64,000 bases of DNA from Clostridia bacterium (GTDB lineage Bacteria > Bacillota > Clostridia > Oscillospirales > CAG-272): assembly GCA_017942005.1 (NCBI GenBank), contig JAGAVJ010000021.1, forward strand, positions 62,001-126,000, written 5' to 3'. Below, one piece after another: positions 52,487-60,148 of this stretch. Under the pieces are notes generated by a model. It did not search any database. It saw nothing but the letters and a program-made list of their open reading frames with translations, and was not told the origin of the DNA. Position numbers and translations under genes: made by a program. How positions within the stretch are numbered: the first letter of the stretch is position 1; every line of letters starts with the position of its first letter.

Positions 52487-52787
52487 GGAGGACAGGTTTG
52501 ATGGTGGTCGAAGTTCCTTAGATACAAAAGGGAAACGCTAATACTACGCACTCCATGGATACCGCCGTGTGCGGCTTGTATTAGGAGATGGAAAAGGGGG
52601 CTGCTGCAAGTTGAAAACTTGCAACAGCCCCCTTGATTTTTTGTATTACAATTGAATGCGGTTTTGGGCTTACAAAATCGTTTTGGCAGAATCAATCGGA
52701 AGCTTAACGTTTTGTTCCTTCCATATGTGAACGGAGAATGATATTGATATCAACAGAACAGGGATCTCTGTTTTGTTGCAGATACGT
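52487..52787. other. Gene-free gap between ABC permease and MerR gene
   Basis: The two genes converge here. The gap holds a strong hairpin (52596-52632) and a second one (CAACAgAACAG/CTGTTtTGTTG, 52751-52778) just after the MerR stop. Otherwise I see no open frame with a ribosome site and no RNA gene. Confidence 0.6.
52596..52632 (+). terminator. Terminator hairpin with TTGAAAA loop, copy 2
   Basis: GGGGGCTGCTGCAAG and CTTGCAACAGCCCCC pair around TTGAAAA, followed by TTGATTTTTTG. The inner part equals the hairpin at 3758-3794, so the two belong to one repeat family used as terminators. Confidence 0.8.
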
Positions 52788-53507
52788 TTATTCCTCGCCG
52801 CAATACACCTTAATTGCTTCCATTACAAATGCAGCCGTACCATCACCACCAGCTTTATCAATGTTTTTTTGAAAACGTTCATCACACACATACATCTGTC
52901 CTAATCCCTTTAAAATCTCGTTTGTACAGTTGTAGTAATTTTTCGTGATGAAGCTTTGCAGCGCGCGAATTTTCTCCTGCGCTTTGGCATCACGAGGGGA
53001 CAGGTCACGAAGTGTTCCTATTTCTGCAAACAACGACATCAATTGATTTGCGATTTTGCTGTCGTCACAATTTCTTTTTTGTGTATATTCGTTGTATGCT
53101 TTGGTTTTACCCCATTTTTCTCTTACTTCTTCTTTATACTGTTCCATTTCATTTTTGTCAAAAACCTGAAAATTCATGGATGTAACTCCTTTGGCTTGAA
53201 TTTCACGGGCAAAGGAAATCAGTTCGCCGATGTGTTTATATTGTATTTCCAATAGTTTGATTTGCTGCGCCAATGCCTCCTCGGCATTAAATGCAGGATT
53301 ATCAAGAATTGCTTTAATGTCTTTCAGCGGAAACTGCAATTCGCGAAACAACAAAATACTTTGCAATCGGACAACGGCTGCATCGTCATACAGCCGATAG
53401 CCTGCATCGGTTACTTTTGTAGGTTTCAAAAGTCCAATTGCGTCATAGTGATGCAGTGTGCGCACACTTACACCTGTAACTTTGCTCATTTCATTGACGG
53501 TTCGCAT
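52788..53507 (-). CDS. MerR-family regulator with TipAS-type domain
   Basis: A 239-residue regulator. The N-terminal MerR winged helix is clear (VNEMSKVTGVSVRTLHHYDA, GLLKPTKVTDAGYRLYDD), followed by the dimerisation helix and a TipAS antibiotic-recognition-type C-terminal domain (YKEEVREKWGKTKAYNEYTQ, FITKNYYNCTNEILKGLGQM). Such proteins sense thiopeptides or other drugs and activate promoters with a 19-base spacer. GGGAGGG precedes the ATG. Its own promoter has this layout, so it is probably autoregulated. No obvious target gene other than itself is next to it. Confidence 0.92.
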   Translation of the reverse strand: MRTVNEMSKVTGVSVRTLHHYDAIGLLKPTKVTDAGYRLYDDAAVVRLQSILLFRELQFPLKDIKAILDNPAFNAEEALAQQIKLLEIQYKHIGELISFAREIQAKGVTSMNFQVFDKNEMEQYKEEVREKWGKTKAYNEYTQKRNCDDSKIANQLMSLFAEIGTLRDLSPRDAKAQEKIRALQSFITKNYYNCTNEILKGLGQMYVCDERFQKNIDKAGGDGTAAFVMEAIKVYCGEE

Positions 53508-53530
53508 ATGTATCCCTCCCGTGTGATTCT

Positions 53531-53561
53531 ATTATACACGATGACGTAACGTGAGAGTCAA
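53531..53561 (-). promoter_or_regulatory. MerR-type promoter with 19-base spacer
   Basis: On the minus strand TTGACT (53561-53556) and TATAAT (53536-53531) are 19 bases apart, with CTCACGTTACGTCATCGTG between them. This long spacer with an imperfect dyad is the usual operator-promoter of MerR activators. Confidence 0.8.
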
Positions 53562-53770
53562 TAGGTTTTCAAAAAATTCACAAAAATTTTTATTTACGGC
53601 AGGAGATATCCAAAAAATAATTGGCGTTCATATGGCAGGAAAAGATGAGTACCACGGTTCTATTAACGATAGATTATATATAAATCGTAGGTTATGCTAA
53701 CCATACTGTCATACACCTCTCTATTTTGTAAATAGGGGAGATAGAAGCATCGTTACATGACACATAAAAA

Positions 53771-54217
53771 TTATAGTTTAAACAGTGGAGCATTCGGTTT
53801 ATCGGTGATAGATTTACTGTAAAATCCGAGAAAATCTTTTTTCTCCCAACCGCGATTGATCCAAAATTGTTTTCCGGCTTCGTTTGATTCCATAACATTT
53901 AAGCAAACGCGCGTAATCCCTTCCTGTTTCAGTGCAAGGACGGCATGGTCTATTAGAGCGGTTGCGATACCGCGGTTTCTATAGTCGCTTTCTACAACCG
54001 TATGATATATGTATCCTCTGCGGCCGTCATTACCGCACAAAATTGCACCGACAATTTGATGATCATATACAGCAACAAAATTTGTTGTAGGATTCCGTTT
54101 TAAAAACATAGAAATTCCTTCTTTGGAATCGTCAAGACTTCTCAATCCCATGTTTTCCGTATGGCTCCATAATGCAAAGACATCATCATAATCATGTAAC
54201 GTCATAACACGAATCAT
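53771..54217 (-). CDS. GNAT-family N-acetyltransferase
   Basis: A 148-residue acetyltransferase with the acetyl-CoA-binding motif in VVESDYRNRGIATALIDHAV and the C-terminal NVMESNEAGKQFWINRGWEK. The substrate (protein N-terminus, small amine or drug) is unknown. GAGGAAAA lies ten bases before the ATG at 54217. A TATAAT with extended TG lies shortly upstream. It is monocistronic between the MerR and DUF2079 genes. Confidence 0.9.
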   Translation of the reverse strand: MIRVMTLHDYDDVFALWSHTENMGLRSLDDSKEGISMFLKRNPTTNFVAVYDHQIVGAILCGNDGRRGYIYHTVVESDYRNRGIATALIDHAVLALKQEGITRVCLNVMESNEAGKQFWINRGWEKKDFLGFYSKSITDKPNAPLFKL

Positions 54218-54355
54218 AAATCAATTTTCCTCGTTTCTAAATCACTTGATATATATCATTATATCACAAGATTATGAATATTTCCGCTTTTTTCAAATGA
54301 TATGAATAAAGAAGAGAAGGACATGGCAGTCAAAATGAATGCCGTGTCCGTTTGT

Positions 54356-56218
54356 TTATTTAATAGATAGGTTACTATTTTTACACACTTTTTGATAGAT
54401 GACCAATACATGATCGATATATGCGTATTGGATATATCCGTTTTCTTCCAATAATTTTACAAGTGCTGTATATTCCTGCTTCTTTTTCATTGCAGCCGCA
54501 TGATTCTGATCATTGCCATCGGCAGGAATACTTAATACCACGTACTCGGTCTCCAATACATGTGCCTTGGAACAGTACTGTGCATCATACAAAATTTTTC
54601 GTTTTGATAGAGATGTGGTATAAAATGTTGATGCGGTGACGGACGCATCATCTGGGATGAGATGCAAGGTATCACGAATATTTTGATAGTAATCATAATA
54701 TTGAATTGCCCGCACTGGGTAGGAAATTCCTTTTGGGATGATGATCAAACCAAAACACAGCGCACTGACAGCTGCTGCCGCAGCTACAGCGATGATACGC
54801 ATTCGGTTTCTTTGCATATCTGCCAAATTGATGACTGTCAGATAGAATAACAATGCCGCAGAACCAAAGGTATATTGGAAAAAGATATCGTGCTGATAGA
54901 CATAATCCGGCATCAGATTGACTAAAACGTAGGGAATGAGTAAAATATACCGTTCATACCGCCGTGTGAGCAAAGGCATGCCCAGCAGCGGAAGCAGTGT
55001 CATGCCGATGAAGGGAAACTTTTGCGCGTCAGCACATTCATAAAGAACCTTCATAGGGTGGAGTATGACCGCCTTTATGACCGTGAGCAGAGATGTGGAT
55101 TCACCATACATAAAATTACGGTATCGGTATGTCATGACGCCATCGCCATGTTTTGTCAAATATGTGGTGACGGCGAGAAACCAGCCAATGGAAAGGAGTA
55201 ATAGAATCATCGCGGTAATCAGTGTTCGTCTGTTTTTCTCCTTTGGTTTTAGGAGTGTTTTTACAATAAAATACAAAGCGATGACTGCCGTGTATACAGC
55301 GGCATCTTCTTTTACCGTAAGCGTGAGAAGCGCTGAGATTACGGTCAAAACGGAATTTTGGGAGTCAAAGCCGTACAGCGTCCATAAAATCAACGGTGCG
55401 AGAAAACAGTTTTCATGAAAATCATAGCCTGTCCCGCCGGAATATGCCGGATAAAGTAACAGCATGGCAGCAATGCATGTCTGATATCCTCCGGATAAGC
55501 CGTGAAGCCTTGCAAGCTTTATAAGCGGGATTACCGCAGATACAAGTACCAGCGCCTGCAAGACTTGTAGTGCGGCAGGTGTGGGACACAGGATGTAGAA
55601 GGGAAGCAGCAGATAGTAAATTGGTGAAACATGGACCGCAAAGTGCGATAACAGTCCGTCCCGTTCTACAGTTGTCATGGGAACGCCGGATTCTTTCATG
55701 AAATAAAACATCTGTGAAAAGATGCCCATATCAAACGTAGGGGACTGAAAGCAGTAAATTCTGCCAACGGTCCAAGCGCTGACAAACAGCACAAACAGGA
55801 CAGATAATATAAGAATGATTCGCGTGCGGCAGTACGCTGGTTGGGTTTGCGCTGCTTTATCGGTATTGTTCCATCCAAATATCCCATAGACAAGCAATAG
55901 AACAAAAATAAAAATGCAGACTGCGAGATAGGAAAGCGTAAATGAAGGAACGAGAGAAATTGCTGCAATCATCATAAACACTGCTGCAATTCCAAGGCGT
56001 TCTGCCTTTTCTGTTTGGGTGAGATGCGAAACGGCAGAATATAGCAGGAAAAAACCGACGGTTAGCAGAATCATGTAAATTGGCGACAGCTGTTCCAGAC
56101 CATCCAGATCACAAAGATTGCGCAGTGCATTTGGGAGCAGCAAATACAGTACCAAAACAGAAGATAACCATGAAAGAAGAATACGCCGTATCCAGTGCGG
56201 AAATTGATATTGTGTCAT
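54356..56218 (-). CDS. DUF2079-family membrane protein
   Basis: A 620-residue protein with about twelve hydrophobic helices. The DUF2079 signature is visible: FQSPTFDMGIFSQMFYFMK, LLSHFAVHVSPIYYLLLP and GYDFHENCFLAPLILWTLYG, with TVKEDAAVYTA. The family resembles GT-C-fold glycosyltransferases, so transfer from a lipid-linked sugar is possible but unproven. The C-terminal ~120 residues are soluble. The start at 56218 is preceded by GGGGGTG, which lies inside a hairpin stem. It lies downstream of the second histidine kinase on the same strand. Confidence 0.85.
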   Translation of the reverse strand: MTQYQFPHWIRRILLSWLSSVLVLYLLLPNALRNLCDLDGLEQLSPIYMILLTVGFFLLYSAVSHLTQTEKAERLGIAAVFMMIAAISLVPSFTLSYLAVCIFIFVLLLVYGIFGWNNTDKAAQTQPAYCRTRIILILSVLFVLFVSAWTVGRIYCFQSPTFDMGIFSQMFYFMKESGVPMTTVERDGLLSHFAVHVSPIYYLLLPFYILCPTPAALQVLQALVLVSAVIPLIKLARLHGLSGGYQTCIAAMLLLYPAYSGGTGYDFHENCFLAPLILWTLYGFDSQNSVLTVISALLTLTVKEDAAVYTAVIALYFIVKTLLKPKEKNRRTLITAMILLLLSIGWFLAVTTYLTKHGDGVMTYRYRNFMYGESTSLLTVIKAVILHPMKVLYECADAQKFPFIGMTLLPLLGMPLLTRRYERYILLIPYVLVNLMPDYVYQHDIFFQYTFGSAALLFYLTVINLADMQRNRMRIIAVAAAAAVSALCFGLIIIPKGISYPVRAIQYYDYYQNIRDTLHLIPDDASVTASTFYTTSLSKRKILYDAQYCSKAHVLETEYVVLSIPADGNDQNHAAAMKKKQEYTALVKLLEENGYIQYAYIDHVLVIYQKVCKNSNLSIK

Positions 56219-56220
56219 AA

Positions 56221-56262
56221 GAACACCCCCTGTAGCTTTTATTATACAGGGGGTGTCTTTCG
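56221..56262 (-). promoter_or_regulatory. Hairpin covering the ribosome site of the DUF2079 gene
   Basis: On the minus strand GACACCCCCTGTATAA pairs with TACAGGGGGTGTTC. The 3' arm holds GGGGGTG, the only Shine-Dalgarno-like sequence, six bases before the ATG. The stem could stop transcription or hide the ribosome site. Confidence 0.55.
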
Positions 56263-56280
56263 CAAAAGCTGATATATTTC

Positions 56281-57900
56281 TTAAAAATTTCTTTCAGTTT
56301 TCGGCAATGTGACAATTGCATTGAATTGATCGCCGTCTATCGAAACTGTAAAGATTCCGCCGACCGATTCGGTATAGGTTTGTGCAATTGCCAGACCCAG
56401 TCCGCTTCCTTTGGTAGATCGCGACGAATCGCCGCGTGCAAAGCGCTGGATGATTTCATCCGGTTGAAAGTCCATTTCATAGGAAGCCGTATTCGTCATG
56501 CGAACCAGATAGGCGCGCGCTTCTTCTTTTACTTCCAGATAAATACGGGTACCCGTCAATGCATATTTGATTGCATTACCTAATAAATTGGCAAACACCT
56601 GATACATTCTGCTGCCGTCTGTGACGATTGGAATGGCATTTCTGGGGTAATTTCGCTTGACCGTCAAACCGGCATTGACCAGCTGATCATCCATAAGACC
56701 AATCGTTTGCTCCAACAGCCGTATCAAATCCAGCGCTTCTTTTTTGCATGGTACGGCGCCGCTGGAAACCTTTGTCATTTCAAACAGGGATTCTACCAGA
56801 TCGTTCATATAATCGGCTTTTTGATATAATTTGCAAAGCTGTTCCTGCCCTTTGGGCGACAGGGTTTCCTTTTGAAGCAGTTCGCTGTAACCCAAAATAG
56901 CGGTCAGCGGTGTACGCAAATCATGGGAAACATTGGAGATCAACTCTACCTTGAACCGTTCGCTTGTGACAGCAGTTTGGATTGCCTCTGCATACTGTGC
57001 CTGTATCGCTGCAAGCTGTGCTTCTGTCTGTGAAAAGGCGCCGTTTCCGACGGTGATTGGCAATCCTTGCTGATACAAATCCAACTGCTGTTTGAAATGG
57101 TTTAAATCTGCACCATATCTAAAAATGCAGCAGCAGCTTAAGACAAACAGGGTCAGATATGCTGTTATCGGAAGGAAAAGAACCTGACCGCCTTTGATGC
57201 TTTCAAGCAGCCAATACAGTCCGCCTGCCGATGCCAGCAGAACCCACCCGACGGAACACAAAAGTGCTGTCTGCGGTTTTGCAAGGCGTTTGATCAGCCG
57301 ATATAGAAAACACCAGGAGAGGGAAGCTTTCGCATAGATCCATCCGATGACTTCACGGATGAGAATCAGAACCGCAAAGCAGAAGACTGCGTTTGTAAGG
57401 AGTGTCAGGACGATATCGGTGGGGTTTAAAAGGACATAGTCCGTTTCTGCTGTGTTTTCATAGAGGGGGACCAAAATACCGATGATCAGACAAATACCGT
57501 CCGGACCTGTCAGCGGTGTTTTCCGCCGGAAGACAAAAACAGCCGCAGCAGATGTAATGACTGAGATAATACACAAAAGGATACCAAGCGCCCTTGCAAC
57601 ACGGTAGTCTAAGTTGATGCCGTGATGTTCTGGTGTTCCTCGCAGGGTATCGTTATTGTACAGGACCTCCTCTGAACTATCATCGAAACTTGAAAAATCC
57701 ATATCAAAGTATGTCATTTCGACTGCGGTGGAATCAATGGAAGTCTCCGTATCGTCTACAGATGTAGTATCGGTTTGTGTCGGTCGGAAAAAGAGCGGAA
57801 ACGTTTCCATTTGATAGAACATCGCCTGTCCCAATACCCAGCTTATGGCGGAAGCAAGGAGCAGCAGCCATGCCGTTTTTTCACGGTTCTTTGAAAACAT
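56281..57900 (-). CDS. Sensor histidine kinase, multi-helix membrane domain
   Basis: A 539-residue kinase. One N-terminal helix (AWLLLLASAISWVLGQAMF), an acidic extracytoplasmic segment of ~75 residues, then about five further helices up to residue ~260. The phospho-acceptor His is in NVSHDLRTPLTAILGYSELL, and the ATPase boxes include FANLLGNAIKYA and KGSGLGLAIAQTYTE. The ATG at 57900 has GGGGGA seven bases upstream; a TTG two codons earlier also opens the frame. It overlaps the regulator gene by 20 bases and forms a pair with it. Confidence 0.92.
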   Translation of the reverse strand: MFSKNREKTAWLLLLASAISWVLGQAMFYQMETFPLFFRPTQTDTTSVDDTETSIDSTAVEMTYFDMDFSSFDDSSEEVLYNNDTLRGTPEHHGINLDYRVARALGILLCIISVITSAAAVFVFRRKTPLTGPDGICLIIGILVPLYENTAETDYVLLNPTDIVLTLLTNAVFCFAVLILIREVIGWIYAKASLSWCFLYRLIKRLAKPQTALLCSVGWVLLASAGGLYWLLESIKGGQVLFLPITAYLTLFVLSCCCIFRYGADLNHFKQQLDLYQQGLPITVGNGAFSQTEAQLAAIQAQYAEAIQTAVTSERFKVELISNVSHDLRTPLTAILGYSELLQKETLSPKGQEQLCKLYQKADYMNDLVESLFEMTKVSSGAVPCKKEALDLIRLLEQTIGLMDDQLVNAGLTVKRNYPRNAIPIVTDGSRMYQVFANLLGNAIKYALTGTRIYLEVKEEARAYLVRMTNTASYEMDFQPDEIIQRFARGDSSRSTKGSGLGLAIAQTYTESVGGIFTVSIDGDQFNAIVTLPKTERNF

Positions 57901-58585
57901 AGCCAATCCCCCATACGACTTTCAGGTATTCCGGTTTCTTTGGATTTAATTCCAGCTTGCCCCGGATGCGATTGATATGAATCATTACGGTATTTTCAAC
58001 GGCGTATGCGTCGCTTCTCCAGACCCTTTCATATAATTCTTCGGCAGAAAAAACACGTCCCGGATTGGACATCATCACATGCAGAATCTTAAATTCTGTT
58101 GCAGTCAGCCGGACTGCCGCTCCGCGAACAATCAATTGTTTTGTATCGATGTTCAGAATGATATCGCCGATTTGAATCTGTTCTTCAGATTTTGCTTCCC
58201 GGATGGAACCCAGCGTATCATAGCGGCGAAGCAGTGCTTTGACTCTGGCAAGCAGCTCTTGCTGATAAAAGGGCTTTACAAGGTAATCGTCTGCGCCGGC
58301 TTCCAGTCCGATTACTCTGTCTGAGCCTTCTGCCTTTGCAGACAGGATCAGAATCGGTATGTTGTAGTCTTTGCGAATACGCATGGTAGAAAGAATTCCG
58401 TTGCATTTCGGCATCATGATATCCATGATGATCAGATGCGGATGTTTGGTATTCACAATATCACAGGCTTCCTCGCCGTCATGTGCAGTATACACGCGAT
58501 ATCCTTCTGCTTTCAATACGGTTTCGATGATATTGACAATGGAATCGTCATCATCTGCAACAAGAATTTGATAGGTATCAGCCAT
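57881..58585 (-). CDS. OmpR/PhoB-family response regulator
   Basis: A 234-residue regulator. Receiver: ILVADDDDSIVNIIETVL, phospho-Asp in LIIMDIMMPKCNGI and Lys in YLVKPFYQQELL. The DNA-binding winged helix is at the C-terminus (GRVFSAEELYERVWRSD, NTVMIHINRIRGKLE). The ATG at 58585 has AAAGGAG. The longer open frame (25 more codons) lies between genes and lacks family similarity. It lies 71 bases after the Fur-type gene and overlaps the kinase gene. Confidence 0.93.
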   Translation of the reverse strand: MADTYQILVADDDDSIVNIIETVLKAEGYRVYTAHDGEEACDIVNTKHPHLIIMDIMMPKCNGILSTMRIRKDYNIPILILSAKAEGSDRVIGLEAGADDYLVKPFYQQELLARVKALLRRYDTLGSIREAKSEEQIQIGDIILNIDTKQLIVRGAAVRLTATEFKILHVMMSNPGRVFSAEELYERVWRSDAYAVENTVMIHINRIRGKLELNPKKPEYLKVVWGIGYVFKEP

Positions 58586-58656
58586 AAAACGAAGCTCCTT
58601 TTCAAGAAACAGGATTGCCGCTGCCATATCGATGGCACTGACGGCAATCCCATACA

Positions 58657-59106
58657 TCAATTTTTTTGGACATGCGCCTGCGCTGCCAATGCACGGCGGC
58701 AGGGCTCACAGGTGCCGTACAATACGGTCTTTGCATAATCCACAGTGAAATTGTGCTGCTTTCCAAGATGTGCGGCAAGCGCTTCCAGCTGGGCGCAGTC
58801 GACATGATACAGCGTGCCGCAGACAAGGCACTTTAAATGAAAATGAGTACGGCAGATTTCTGCATCTCCGTCAATGTATTGATAACAGGCGCCTTCTCCC
58901 TGTGACAGCTGGAACCGACGAATAATTCCCGCCTCACAGAGCGTGTCCAATGCACGGTAAATGGTGGATCTGCCAATGGAGGTACCTTCTGCCCGGAGCG
59001 CGTCGGTCAGCTCTTCGGCGGTCAGATGCACAGACGGATGCCGCTGGAAGTAGGAAAGCACGGCAGCGCGCTGTTTGGTGTGATAATTATTTCCGTTTGT
59101 ACGCAT
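58657..59106 (-). CDS. Fur-family metalloregulator (PerR/Zur/Fur type)
   Basis: A 149-residue repressor. The N-terminal winged helix contains TKQRAAVLSYFQRHPSVHLT and IGRSTIYRALDTLCEAGIIR. The dimerisation part has the metal-binding THFHLKCLVCGTLYHVDC and a second CxxC, CEPCRRA, which together form the structural zinc site. Which metal or peroxide it senses cannot be decided by eye. Its start lies two bases after the DUF4330-type gene stop, with no clear Shine-Dalgarno, so it is likely coupled. Confidence 0.9.
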   Translation of the reverse strand: MRTNGNNYHTKQRAAVLSYFQRHPSVHLTAEELTDALRAEGTSIGRSTIYRALDTLCEAGIIRRFQLSQGEGACYQYIDGDAEICRTHFHLKCLVCGTLYHVDCAQLEALAAHLGKQHNFTVDYAKTVLYGTCEPCRRALAAQAHVQKN

Positions 59107-59108
59107 TT

Positions 59109-59597
59109 TTATGGTGTTGTCTCAATGTCAAGCACAAGAAACTGTGTTTCCAGATTGCGGGAACGGACAAGAATGTTGGAACCGGCTCCAATATAGGTGC
59201 TTCCGTCAATCATAAATCCGTTTGAAGAAAGGTAGCCTTCCAGTTCCAGTTTACAGACAACATCGACACGGTCTTCGTAATGCGATACGGTAATGGTGCC
59301 GTCATGGTTGACAAACCGGATTTTTGCAGGGGACGCCTGATATGAAATCAGCTTTCCGACGGTATTTCCCGTTTTTTGATAGTAAAACATATCGCCTTCC
59401 TGCAAAAAATCCAGGTAATCGGTACGAAGACCGTCGATTTTTACCGTGATGTAAGCGGTATCGCTGCCGTGAAGCAGGGAAGTGCCCAGGTTATAACGAA
59501 TGGCAATGCCGATGATGCATGCTAAAATTGTAATGATAATGACAAAGTCTATGATATTGAAGTGATGCTTTTTGGTTTGCATTTGTGTTTGATTCAT
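59109..59597 (-). CDS. DUF4330-like membrane-anchored protein, copy 2
   Basis: A 162-residue protein with one N-terminal helix (FVIIITILACIIGIAIRYN) and a beta-rich extracytoplasmic domain (AYITVKIDGLRTDYLDFL, YLSSNGFMIDGSTYIGAGSN). Family resemblance is to DUF4330, often found with polymer-export genes. The start at 59597 has AAAGGAG. The upstream frame extension is not supported. It is a paralogue of the preceding gene (same layout, weak similarity), lies 19 bases after it, and Fur follows after two bases. Confidence 0.75.
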   Translation of the reverse strand: MNQTQMQTKKHHFNIIDFVIIITILACIIGIAIRYNLGTSLLHGSDTAYITVKIDGLRTDYLDFLQEGDMFYYQKTGNTVGKLISYQASPAKIRFVNHDGTITVSHYEDRVDVVCKLELEGYLSSNGFMIDGSTYIGAGSNILVRSRNLETQFLVLDIETTP

Positions 59598-59616
59598 GTC
59601 CTGTGCGCTCCTTTCT

Positions 59617-60114
59617 TTATTTTTCAGTTTCCGTGACATCGGTGACAAAGCCGTATCCGATGAAAGACGGCGTGCGGAAGAACACCTGAGCACCAACGGC
59701 TACACGCATGTTGCCGACGGTATAAGCGTTATCGGATTGTTTTGCAGTTGCCGTGAACGTGAAGTAGACAGACACCATATCGTCATACGTACCGTGAACC
59801 AGTGCGTGGGTTTCCTGATTGAATTCATCATACGTAGCAGGGACGATCTGGTAGGAAACCACCTGACCGATGGTGCCGAGCTTGATGGTATCGACGACGC
59901 TTTCACCGGGCGTTGCTTTGATGACGATTTCCTTTGGCAGTTCTTTGACGAGTACGGTATACTCGATTTGTGTTTCGTTTGATGTACGTCCGGATTTCAA
60001 TAAAATAAAGCCAGTGCCGACACCGATGATAACAACCGCGAAAATGATTAAGAGAATATCAAAAAAATTCAGACGCGGCGCTTTTTTGATTTGTTCGTTC
60101 ATAATTCTGGTCAC
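59617..60114 (-). CDS. DUF4330-like membrane-anchored protein, copy 1
   Basis: A protein of about 161-165 residues: basic start, one helix (FFDILLIIFAVVIIGVGTGF) and an extracytoplasmic domain (YTVLVKELPKEIVIKATPGE, NMRVAVGAQVFFRTPSFIGYG). Two starts are possible: GTG at 60114, which lies directly after the leader hairpin as the ATG does before the response regulator, or ATG at 60102. Both give the same protein apart from VTRI. The Shine-Dalgarno AAAGGAG lies directly after the O-antigen-ligase stop. The gene is co-directional with the wall-polymer genes upstream. Confidence 0.75.
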   Translation of the reverse strand: MTRIMNEQIKKAPRLNFFDILLIIFAVVIIGVGTGFILLKSGRTSNETQIEYTVLVKELPKEIVIKATPGESVVDTIKLGTIGQVVSYQIVPATYDEFNQETHALVHGTYDDMVSVYFTFTATAKQSDNAYTVGNMRVAVGAQVFFRTPSFIGYGFVTDVTETEK

Positions 60115-60148
60115 AACTTTTTTGCTTGAAAAAAGCGATCTCCTTTTC
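60103..60148 (-). promoter_or_regulatory. Shine-Dalgarno separated from DUF4330 start by a hairpin
   Basis: On the minus strand AAAAGGAGATCG, then the stem CTTTTTT/AAAAAAG around CAAGC, then TTGTGACCAGAATTATG. Aligned with the response-regulator copy (stem, TTATGGTCATAATCATG), the start codons and the four following codons coincide (VTRIMNE against MVIIMNE). Confidence 0.6.
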
